From an uncultured Myxococcales bacterium (GTDB lineage Bacteria; Myxococcota_A; Bradymonadia; Bradymonadales; Bradymonadaceae), in NCBI GenBank assembly GCA_913058025.1, contig CAJXPN010000260.1, forward strand, positions 1-6,551: a stretch of DNA of 6,551 nt, in the 5' to 3' direction. The notes under the pieces are model-generated. The model saw only the letters and a program-made list of their open reading frames with translations, was not told the DNA's origin and did not search any database. A program made the translations under genes and the position numbers. Position 1 is the first letter of the stretch. Each line of letters opens with the position of its first letter. Positions 1-6,521 of this stretch are shown here, piece after piece.

Positions 1-51
1 ATACGAGATTTCTGCCTGTCTCGTGGGCTCGGAGATGTGTATAAGAGACAG
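1..51. other. Illumina Nextera adapter (P7 tail, i7 index, read-2 side)
   Basis: This is not genomic DNA. Positions 1-9 match the 3' end of the P7 primer. Positions 10-17 (ttctgcct) match the i7 index oligo known as N703. Positions 18-51 are the Nextera read-2 adapter, and its last 19 bases (33-51) are the Tn5 mosaic end. Biological sequence starts at 52. The adapter cuts off the 3' end of the minus-strand protease gene, and short reading frames starting MYKRQ here are adapter translation. Confidence 0.98.
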
Positions 52-2347
52 CGTAGACTCCGTCGTCGTCGACGTCGAAGCGCGCGCGCAGAGTGTCACC
101 GTCCTCGTCCACGCTCCCACTGGCGTCGAGGCGTAGACGCATCGACTCCGACCTCGCCGACACCTCGAGCGAGGCCTCGGGCGCCGAGTTCTCGGGCACC
201 TCGCGTCCAAAGAGCGCGCCGTACACGTCCAACGCGCCCCAGCCCCAGCCGTCGTCCGGTCGAGGCGAACCGTCCAGGGGCCGCGCGGCCTGGATGAGCG
301 CGCGCTCCCAGGCGACAGGGCCCGCGCCGGGCTCGCGCGCGGCGAGCAGCGCGAGCGCGCCGGCGACATGCGGGGCGGCGCCGCTCGTGCCTCCGAACCT
401 GACGAACCAGGAGCGCGAATAACCCAACGCCTCGCGCGCTCTGTTCACGCCGAGCGGCGCGTACGGGCTATCCGGGGCGCCGAGGTCGATCAGCGACGCG
501 CCGTCGATCCTCGGGCCGCGACCCGAGTAGCTCCTCAGCACGGGATCGCTCGCGCTCATCGAGAACGCGGCCACGACGAACGCCGCGTCGGCGGTGGCTG
601 GATAGGTCGCCGTGCGCGCGGTCGTCGACGCGTCCTCCCACCCGACGCCCTGCGACCAGACCGACCAGACGTCGCCGACGCGCGCGTGGACGCGCGTCGG
701 CGCCTCGCCGGCGTCGACGCGCTCGAGGTCGAACACCCAGCGCCCTGGCGACACGACATCACCCTCGATGCGCGCGAACAGGTAGAAGTACACCGCGCGG
801 AACCCCCTGGAGGTCACCTCCGAGCTCACCACGAGGTGGTGCCGCCCGAGGTCGAGCTCGGCGCCGGGCACCGAGACGTCGATCTCGATCCGATCACCCT
901 CCGGCGACGTCAGCGAGAGCGCGAACTCGGCGTCCGCGTCCCACTGCATCGTGCCGAGCACGAGCTCATAAGGACGCTCCGAGGGTGCGTCGCCGAAGCC
1001 CTCCCCGACGACCCCGAACGCGAGCTCGCCTCGCTCGCCCGCGGCGAGCTCGCGCTCGGCGTGCTTACGTGAGGTCGCGAGGTTGCCCGCGGGCACCACG
1101 TGCGAGACGCCGCTGGATCGGGACGCGTCCAGCGCGGCCTCGAGGTTCGAGCTCCCGTCGAGCGGCCGCGTGAGCGGGTCGGCCCACTCGTGCACCGCGA
1201 TCACGACGCCGTCCTCGGACAACCTGCCCACGTAGCCGCTGATGAGCGCGTCGAACTCGCTCAACGTGCCCTGCCCTCTGAACCCGTACACCACGAGCTC
1301 GGCGCCAGGCGACATGCCGATGCGCTCGTGCGCCTCGGGCTGACCGCCCACCACGATCCCCGCCACCGCGGTGCCGTGAAACGACGCGTCCACGCCGGGT
1401 GAGCTCGACGACTCGATCAGATCCTGCCCTCGCCGGTACGTCCGATCCACGTCGGTGTAGGAGTGAATCTTGGAGGTCCCGAGGCGCAGCAGCCGCTCTC
1501 CGACCGAGAGCAGGCCGTCTCCGTTCGCGTCCCGCACCACGAACACGGGCTCGCCGTAGGCGGGCGTGAGCTCGTCGAAGCCCTCGCCGACGCCCACGTC
1601 GCGCTCGAAGTCGCCGTCCAGGTCCACGTAGATCCAGTCGCTCGCCGGGTCGAAGCCTCCGGGCCGCGACGTGACCACGCCCGTGTCCAGATCCTCGACG
1701 TCGGCCGACGGGAGCACGCGCGCGGTCTCGTTCGCGTCGGCGACGCCATCCTCGTCCATGTCGATGGCGTCCACGCCCGGGATGAACCGACCGTCGCGGT
1801 CGGCGTCGATCCACGCGTACCCTCCACCGTCGGCGTAGAAGAGAGACGGGTGGAGGACGTCGACTCCCGAGTCGATCAGGCCGACGCGGGCGCCCTCCCC
1901 GGTCGCGGCGATCTCACGTCGCGCCTGCTGCGCGCCCACCGCGCGCGTCGTGAGGTCGAGCGGCGCGGCGACGACCCACGCCCGCGCGGGCTCCAACCGC
2001 AGCACGCCGGGTGTGCGCGCGAGCGCCTCCACCCCGGCCCACGTGGCCCGCGCCGCCCACACGTCCCCTGCGCCGCCCGACCACGCCACGCCTCGTGAGG
2101 CCAGCGCCTCGCGCACGCCAGCGTCCCGCAGCACGGGGCCCCTCACCGTGATCCAGACCTCCCCGCTCGCGGAGGAACCTGGCAACGCGCCGGCGCGATC
2201 GAGGTCGAGCCGCGGGTCCACCGACGCGAGCCTCTCGCCGGCAGGCGGAGGGCACGTGCCCGAGCGATCGCACGCCCACGCCTCGGCGGGCAGGCTCAAG
2301 CCCACACAGAACACCCCCAGGCACGCGACACGAATACTCCAGGACAT
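52..2347 (-). CDS. Secreted S8 subtilisin-like serine protease with calcium-loop insertion and PKD-like domain (3' end missing)
   Basis: Secreted endopeptidase of the subtilase (S8) family. The frame is open from the ATG at 2347 to the adapter: 765 complete codons, no stop, C-terminus missing. Residues 1-25 are a signal peptide (hydrophobic core 7-19, likely cut after AWA before Cys26). Residues about 60-130 look like an I9-type propeptide (GEVWITVRG ... GVLRLEPA). The catalytic triad is complete: Asp159 (GLIDSGVD), His324 (FHGTAVAGI) and Ser655 (GTSGAAPHVAG), with oxyanion Asn422 (VPAGN). The Asp-His and Asn-Ser spacings (165 and 233 residues) far exceed the roughly 30 and 65 of classical subtilisins. 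The first gap holds EF-hand-like loops (181-284); the second holds a beta-rich insert (about 431-560). From about 719 a PKD/Ig-like domain begins (DASGSVDEDGD) and is cut by the adapter. The start is supported by the signal peptide and a GAGGG site four bases upstream. A substrate cannot be inferred. Confidence 0.93.
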
Positions 2348-2351
2348 CGAG

Positions 2352-2356
2352 CCCTC
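2352..2356 (-). promoter_or_regulatory. Ribosome binding site of the S8 protease gene
   Basis: On the minus strand GAGGG lies four bases before the ATG at 2347. It supports this start, which also gives the protein its signal peptide. No convincing -10/-35 promoter was seen in the 79-bp gap to the upstream regulator gene, which leaves co-transcription possible. Confidence 0.6.
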
Positions 2357-2426
2357 ACGGCGGCGGACGTGAACGCGGGACGCGTCACCTCACGGCCTGC
2401 CACGCTAGACGATCACGCCCGCGCGC

Positions 2427-3950
2427 TCAAAGCGTACCCTCTCCCCACACGAAGATTGGGGTGAGGCCCCCGGTGGACTCGAAGAGCAGCAGCCGGTCGA
2501 TGAACTCCTGCGTGAGCATGAGATCTCGCGGAGCCACCGCCACGCCCTGGCGCGTCGACAGCCGGCGCGAGAGCACCATGCCCGAGCGGAGCTGCTCCAC
2601 TCTGAACACCTCGTGCTCGCTGCGCACGTGCGCCATGCTCTCCTTGATCGAGCGAATGAACGGGTCCACGAGGTCCGGTGAGAACTTGGTCCCCTTCCCC
2701 CTCCTGATCTCGGCGAGCCCGCGCTCCACGAGGACATGCTCGCTGCGCTCACCTCTACGCTTGAGCATCGTCCGCGCATACTCGAACGCGCTGCATATGG
2801 AGAGCACTCGGCACGACATGATGAGCGCGTCGTCGAGCGGGTCGTCGAGCCCCTCGGCGACCTGACCACGCCGGAAGCGCTCGTCGGTGTAGGGGCGCAG
2901 GTAGTGCAGGATGATCTGGCCCGGGCGACGTAGCGCATCGATCGGCTCTAGCACCTGATAACCAAGCAGCGTGTGGAACTCCCAGATCGCGATCTCCTCG
3001 ACGCCGAAGTCGCTCGGATCTCGATCGAAGAGCGATGGCGGCGCGTTGATGAGGCCGATCCAGTGCAACAGCGCCGCGCGCGTGACCTGCAGGGTATGAC
3101 GCGCGGAGAGCCCCAACACCTCGGCGAACGCTTCGACCCGCTCGGCCGTGCGCCGACAATGGTCCACGACCTCGAGCTCCCCGAGCTCCATCATCGAAAG
3201 CATCACATGGAGCGTGTCGCCGAAGCTCTGCTGGAGCTCGGAGTACAGATCGGTGATGTGCTCCCGGCTCTCGCTGAGCTCGAGCGTGCGCGCCTCGACC
3301 CGCCGCTCGAGTTCCTCGTTGAGCGCGTGGAGCCGCTCGTTCTGCTGGCGGATCATGCCCTCGTAGCGAGCCGCCCGGTGCGACATGTCGTACTGCTCGA
3401 GGCCGAGCGTCGCGATCTGGAGGATCTCCTCGTTCTGCCACGGCTTGTTGACGAACCTGAACACGTCCCCGCGGTTGATCGCCGCGATCGCCGTCCTCAG
3501 GTCGTCGTTCCCCGTGATCATCACGCGCACGGTGAGCGGGTGGCTCTCTCGAACGATCTCGAGCAGCTCGGTCCCCGACATACCCGGCATGAACTCGTCC
3601 GAGATCAACAACGAGATCTCGCGCGTTGACATGATCTCGAGCGCCGCGGCCGCGTCCTCGGCCGTCAACACTTCGACATGGAGCGCGCGCAGCAACCTCG
3701 ACAGCGCGCTGAGCACCAGCGGCTCGTCGTCCACGAGCAGGATGACGTCTGGTGTCCTCGCCGGCCCGCCTGCGTACATGTCACCGAACGCGACCCTGCC
3801 TAGCGTCTCGGTCGAGGACGACCCGTCCGTCATCATCTCGATGAGGTCGTCGAACTCGATCGTCGGCGACGACGGGGACTCTGCGAGCTCACCGTCGACG
3901 ATCGTGTCGTACACGAACCCTTCGCTGCTTCCATCCTCGCCGCTCGACAC
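2427..3950 (-). CDS. Response regulator: REC domain, coiled coil and degenerate HD-GYP-like output domain
   Basis: Cytoplasmic two-component response regulator of the RpfG type, 507 aa. Residues 1-67 are an acidic, Ser-rich leader. Residues 68-186 form a receiver domain with all key residues: acidic pocket Asp74/Asp75 (VDDE), phosphoacceptor Asp118 (SDEFMPGMSG), Thr146 and Lys169 (NKPW). Residues about 188-245 are a predicted coiled coil. Residues about 264-432 follow the HD-GYP layout, but the HD dyad reads His296-Trp297 (ALLHWIGLI where ALLHDIGKI is usual), and the HHExxDGxGYP stretch is lost (LHYLRPYTDE from 348). His326 with GY (330-331) and GTKFSPDLVDPF (420-431) are retained. Cyclic-di-GMP phosphodiesterase activity is therefore unlikely. 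A short C-terminal module (LRSGMVLSRRL ... LTQEFIDRL) resembles tails common on such regulators. The start is GTG: an in-frame TGA lies two codons upstream, and GAGGTGG precedes it. No partner histidine kinase is in the window. The protease gene follows after 79 bp on the same strand. Confidence 0.9.
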   Translation of the reverse strand: MSSGEDGSSEGFVYDTIVDGELAESPSSPTIEFDDLIEMMTDGSSSTETLGRVAFGDMYAGGPARTPDVILLVDDEPLVLSALSRLLRALHVEVLTAEDAAAALEIMSTREISLLISDEFMPGMSGTELLEIVRESHPLTVRVMITGNDDLRTAIAAINRGDVFRFVNKPWQNEEILQIATLGLEQYDMSHRAARYEGMIRQQNERLHALNEELERRVEARTLELSESREHITDLYSELQQSFGDTLHVMLSMMELGELEVVDHCRRTAERVEAFAEVLGLSARHTLQVTRAALLHWIGLINAPPSLFDRDPSDFGVEEIAIWEFHTLLGYQVLEPIDALRRPGQIILHYLRPYTDERFRRGQVAEGLDDPLDDALIMSCRVLSICSAFEYARTMLKRRGERSEHVLVERGLAEIRRGKGTKFSPDLVDPFIRSIKESMAHVRSEHEVFRVEQLRSGMVLSRRLSTRQGVAVAPRDLMLTQEFIDRLLLFESTGGLTPIFVWGEGTL

Positions 3951-3956
3951 GATTCA

Positions 3957-3963
3957 CCACCTC
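3957..3963 (-). promoter_or_regulatory. Ribosome binding site for the GTG start of the response regulator
   Basis: On the minus strand GAGGTGG lies six bases before the GTG at 3950-3948. An in-frame TGA at 3956-3954 rules out a longer protein, so this GTG is the furthest possible start. The first in-frame ATG, at residue 39, would remove half of the acidic leader but leave the receiver domain intact. Confidence 0.5.
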
Positions 3964-4040
3964 GACCCAACGCGCGTCGACAGCGGCCACTACCACTGCC
4001 AACCCAACAACCATTCAGCGTGGCCGCATTGAAGCACATG

Positions 4041-4080
4041 ATCGAAGAAACCCAAACCGTACGAGACGGTTTGGGTCCTT
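4041..4080 (-). terminator. Rho-independent terminator of the six-helix membrane protein gene
   Basis: A perfect 11-bp stem (4050-4060 pairing with 4066-4076, acccaaaccgt / acggtttgggt) closes a 5-base loop. On the minus strand it is followed by TTCTTCGAT, a weak U-rich tail, and it lies about 40 bases after the stop codon of the membrane protein gene. The plus-strand side also has a pyrimidine tail (ccttctttc), so it may work in both directions. It separates the membrane protein gene from the response regulator gene downstream. Confidence 0.85.
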
Positions 4081-4114
4081 CTTTCGGCAAGAATGCCTCG
4101 GCTGGGCGAGCGGC

Positions 4115-4780
4115 TCAGCGGTGCGGGCGTGAGGCCCAGGTCGCAGCGAGCTGCTGACACGCGCGGCTCATCGCCGCGGGGATGATGGTCGATGTCAGCG
4201 CCATCGCCATGATCGTCACACCCAACGTCGCCAGCGTGAAGAGCTGCTTGAGCGTACCGATGTTCGCGGCGGGCTCGCTCACGAACCCGTACCACATCGC
4301 GGCCACGGCGCCCGCGGCGCCCGTCGTCGCGATCGGGAAGAGCAGGAGCCCCAGGACGTACTGCAGGCGCGTCGGCGTGGAGTTCTTGGTGAACACCCCG
4401 CCCGCCAACATCACCGACGCCAGGACGTTGCCCAGACCCGCCGCCGCCAGGATCGCCCCGACGTACCACGCGCCCATGCCCACGTAGACGAGGATGCCGC
4501 CAAAGACCAGGAGCGTGATGCCCGGCAGAGTCGTCACCGCCTGCTGAACCGCACGCAGCCCGCGGCTGCGGGTCCAGATGAGCGTGCTCCAGCTCCCCCA
4601 CGTCGACGCCACGATCGCCGTGAGCACCATGAAGAACCCGAGCTTGCTCGGTCCCCAGTACGCCACCTGCGTCCCGTACGCGTACACGCCCAGGAGAGGA
4701 GTCGCCAGACACAGAGTGTTCGCGAACAACCACGCCGCAAACTCTCCCACGAACCCCAGCGCGCGCATTTTCTTGCTCAT
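4115..4780 (-). CDS. Six-helix integral membrane protein of unknown function
   Basis: Hypothetical inner-membrane protein, 221 aa, not recognised as a known family. Hydrophobic segments at about residues 12-33, 46-68, 84-102, 104-128, 139-166 and 178-200 suggest six transmembrane helices. Basic stretches (MSKKMR; RSRGLR at 71-76; the C-terminal RPHR) would place both termini and the 2-3 loop in the cytoplasm by the positive-inside rule. The helices contain many small residues (Gly, Ala, Ser, Thr). No transporter signature, CDP-alcohol phosphotransferase motif or catalytic motif was seen. The frame stays open upstream to a TTG at 4852, but the ATG at 4780 is chosen because AAGGAG lies seven bases before it and a promoter lies inside the would-be extension. 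It is transcribed alone, ends at a hairpin terminator, and is divergent from the cytidylyltransferase gene. A functional link to that neighbour is not shown. Confidence 0.85.
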   Translation of the reverse strand: MSKKMRALGFVGEFAAWLFANTLCLATPLLGVYAYGTQVAYWGPSKLGFFMVLTAIVASTWGSWSTLIWTRSRGLRAVQQAVTTLPGITLLVFGGILVYVGMGAWYVGAILAAAGLGNVLASVMLAGGVFTKNSTPTRLQYVLGLLLFPIATTGAAGAVAAMWYGFVSEPAANIGTLKQLFTLATLGVTIMAMALTSTIIPAAMSRACQQLAATWASRPHR

Positions 4781-4787
4781 CTCTACT

Positions 4788-4793
4788 CTCCTT
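4788..4793 (-). promoter_or_regulatory. Strong ribosome binding site that fixes the membrane protein start
   Basis: AAGGAG on the minus strand, seven bases before the ATG at 4780, is a near-perfect Shine-Dalgarno sequence at good spacing. It favours this start over the in-frame TTG 72 bases upstream. Confidence 0.85.
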
Positions 4794-4823
4794 GGCGATC
4801 TCGACTCTTCTTGCACCTTCAAC

Positions 4824-4852
4824 AAGATAGACACTTCTACCCGTACAAACAA
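4824..4852 (-). promoter_or_regulatory. Candidate sigma-70 promoter for the membrane protein gene
   Basis: On the minus strand TTGTTT (4852-4847) and TATCTT (4829-4824) are separated by exactly 17 bases and sit in a stretch that is AT-rich for this genome. Transcription would begin near 4817, leaving a leader of about 37 bases before the ATG at 4780. The match to consensus is partial, so this is a prediction. Confidence 0.55.
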
Positions 4853-4945
4853 CCGACGACGCCCTGTGCATTTCCTGCCGCGGTTGTGTTACCCCATTCG
4901 GCGCGCCGCGACCTCACGACGAACGCCCACCCGATCGAGCCCGAC

Positions 4946-5701
4946 ATGACCACACGACACGCCGTCATCCTCGCCGCCGGCTTCGGCAGCCGCCTCAACG
5001 CACAGGAGGGCCACAAGCTGCTCGCCAAGATCGGCGGCCGCTCCCTGCTCGACTACCACCTCGACGCGTTCGCCCGCGTCGGCGTCACGCAGGTCTCCAT
5101 CGTCACCGGCTTCAAGCACGACGACCTCGAGGCCGCCGTCGTCGCGCAGACCTCCTCGCGTGAACTCGACGTCCGCACCGCGCACAACCCCGACTTCGAG
5201 GGCTCCAACGGGCTCTCCGTCCTCGCCGCGCTCCGTGACATCGACCTCGCCGACGCCCTCCCCTTCTGGCTCACCATGGCCGACCACCTCTTCGACCCCG
5301 CGCTCTTCGACGCCCTCGCCGAGACCGGCGGCGCGCAGGCGCTCCCCGACGGCACCCAGGGCGCGCTCTGGATCGACCGCAAGCTCGACTCCATCTACGA
5401 CATGCCCGACGCCACCAAGGTCCAGCTCGGCCAGGGCGACGCCCTCGAGGACATCGGCAAGGAAATCCCCGCGTTCAACGCCGTCGACGTCGGCCTCTTC
5501 TGGGCCGCTCAGGGCTTCGTCGACGCGCTCGTCGCCGAGCGCGACGCGCGCGGCGACTGCTCCACCTCCGACGCCGTCCGCCGCCTCTCCGCCCAGGGCA
5601 CCTTCGCGTTCCCCGACGTCGGCCCCGCGCTCTGGCAGGACGTCGACACTCCCGGCGCGCGCGCGCACGCCGAAAAGCTCGTGAGCGGCTGGGCGCTCTA
5701 G
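4946..5701 (+). CDS. Stand-alone NTP transferase, inositol-1-phosphate / phosphocholine cytidylyltransferase-like
   Basis: Cytoplasmic nucleotidyltransferase, 251 aa, predicted to join a CMP group from CTP to a phosphorylated small alcohol. The nucleotide-binding signature is at 9-16 (LAAGFGSR) with Lys24. Further family marks are GSNGLSVL (86-93), MADHLFDP (111-118, Asp113 a likely metal ligand), ATKV (156-159), DIGKE (169-173), NAVDVGLF (178-185), SDAVRRL (208-214) and DVDTP (232-236). From memory, the order and wording best fit the cytidylyltransferase half of bifunctional CDP-inositol / di-myo-inositol-phosphate-phosphate synthases; the phosphocholine (LicC-like) group is the main alternative. 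The membrane-embedded CDP-alcohol phosphotransferase half is absent, and no partner is in view. The ATG at 4946 is chosen because the fold starts at once; 45 further open codons upstream show no family similarity and overlap the divergent promoter. The Shine-Dalgarno is weak. Codons end mainly in C, unlike the minus-strand genes, which favour G. The substrate assignment is tentative. Confidence 0.85.
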   Translation: MTTRHAVILAAGFGSRLNAQEGHKLLAKIGGRSLLDYHLDAFARVGVTQVSIVTGFKHDDLEAAVVAQTSSRELDVRTAHNPDFEGSNGLSVLAALRDIDLADALPFWLTMADHLFDPALFDALAETGGAQALPDGTQGALWIDRKLDSIYDMPDATKVQLGQGDALEDIGKEIPAFNAVDVGLFWAAQGFVDALVAERDARGDCSTSDAVRRLSAQGTFAFPDVGPALWQDVDTPGARAHAEKLVSGWAL

Positions 5702-6521
5702 CGCACCTCGAGCGCGCGGACCACGCGGCTCGCGCGCTCCAGCACGACCTCGCCCGTACCCACGTCCACCCGACGCACGCCCTCCCTCGTCGCCAGCCAG
5801 ATCCACTCCCCGCCCGGGTCCGCCCGGCCGTCGTAGTGGACCGTGTCCAGGTCCGTGACCTGCTCCGGCTCGCCGCCATCCACCGACACACGCCACCAGT
5901 CTCCGGCCACGTCGTGGCTCGAGTGCGCGTGCGCCGTGGACACGAAGAACGAAGTAAGCACGCTCACATACGACCACACCGGCCACACCGCCACGTAGTA
6001 CACGTGCGCTCCGTCCGCCGAGAAGAACGGCTGGCCTATGTCCTCGTGTTCACCTTCCTGAACGAGCGTGCGCACGCGCTCACCGTCCCCGCCTCCGAGC
6101 TCCAGTCGGCGCGCGCCCGTCTCCGGGTCCATCGCGATCCACGCCACGCGTGCGCCACCAGGCGCCGCCGCGGGCTCGGTCGCCCACGGGATCCTCACGT
6201 CGACCTCACCCGTCCCCGGATCCACCATCGAGACCACCGCCAAGACGCCTTCATCGAGCGCCGCGCCCGACTCCGAGTACCAGATCCGTCCTCCAGACCA
6301 CGCCGGATACGAACACCACACCCCCGGCGCGTCCTCGCACGCCACGCGCTCCATCGCGCCATCCTCCCCCACGACCACGATCGCGCTCCTGTCGAACGCC
6401 GCGTCCTCGCCGACCGGCGGGTGCGTGTAGGACAACGCCACGCGCCCCGTCTCCTCGTCGACGTCGAGCTCGTACGCGAACCCCATCGACGCGACCTCGA
6501 GCTCCACGCGCAGTTCTTCCC
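5698..6521 (-). CDS. TolB-like PD40 beta-propeller protein (5' end missing)
   Basis: C-terminal 273 residues of a protein built of WD40-like PD40 (TolB-type) repeats, a fold usually found in periplasmic or secreted binding proteins. In fragment numbering the clearest repeat is QPFFSADGAHVYYVA (163-177) followed by the strand DGGEPEQVTDL (214-224). Weaker copies are SYPAWSGGRIWYSES (70-84), then AVVSMVDPGTGEV, and ARVAWIAMDPETG with its following strand. The last blade ends VRRVDVGTGEVVLERA. Between two strands of one blade sits an aromatic and hydrophobic stretch (about 179-193). The frame is open through the adapter junction at 6521, so the N-terminus, probably including a signal peptide and further blades, is missing; the GTG at 6507 is not a credible start because the fold is already under way. 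Its TAG stop overlaps the stop of the convergent transferase gene. Whether it works with Tol-Pal, binds a ligand or is part of a larger enzyme cannot be said. Confidence 0.8.

Noticed and set aside
37..297. Arg-rich frame beginning MYKRQ on the plus strand.
   Set aside because: It begins inside adapter sequence and runs antisense to the protease gene, whose frame has clear domain motifs.
1463..2098. Long plus-strand frames opposite the protease and regulator genes (also 368-1072 and 2973-3629).
   Set aside because: They are Arg- and Ala-rich antisense frames expected in GC-rich DNA. They show no motifs, while the minus strand encodes recognisable protease and regulator domains.
2270..2347. 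The protease as a lipoprotein, because Cys26 follows the signal peptide.
   Set aside because: The residues before the Cys are AWA; Trp at -2 and the lack of Leu at -3 do not fit a lipobox. A normal signal-peptidase I site is more likely.
2661..3161. The regulator's output domain as an HDOD domain.
   Set aside because: The retained H-x3-GY and GTxFxPDLVDxF landmarks and the REC-coiled-coil layout fit degenerate HD-GYP better, though a profile search would settle it.
4115..4780. The membrane protein as the missing CDP-alcohol phosphotransferase partner of the cytidylyltransferase.
   Set aside because: The diagnostic DGxxAR...GxxxDxxxD motif is absent, and the gene is a separate divergent unit.
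4811..4945. N-terminal extension of the transferase by 45 residues.
   Set aside because: The extension shows no family similarity, has no ribosome binding site and overlaps the divergent promoter; the nucleotide-binding fold starts directly after the ATG at 4946.
5656..5671. GC dinucleotide run near the end of the transferase gene, as a simple repeat or Z-DNA site.
   Set aside because: It encodes GARAHA in frame with this genome's preferred codons; similar short runs occur throughout the window.
4889..5986. A 365-codon minus-strand frame opposite the transferase and running under the propeller gene.
   Set aside because: Its translation is a Gly-, Val-, Arg- and Glu-rich pattern without motifs, and it overlaps two genes with clear family signatures.
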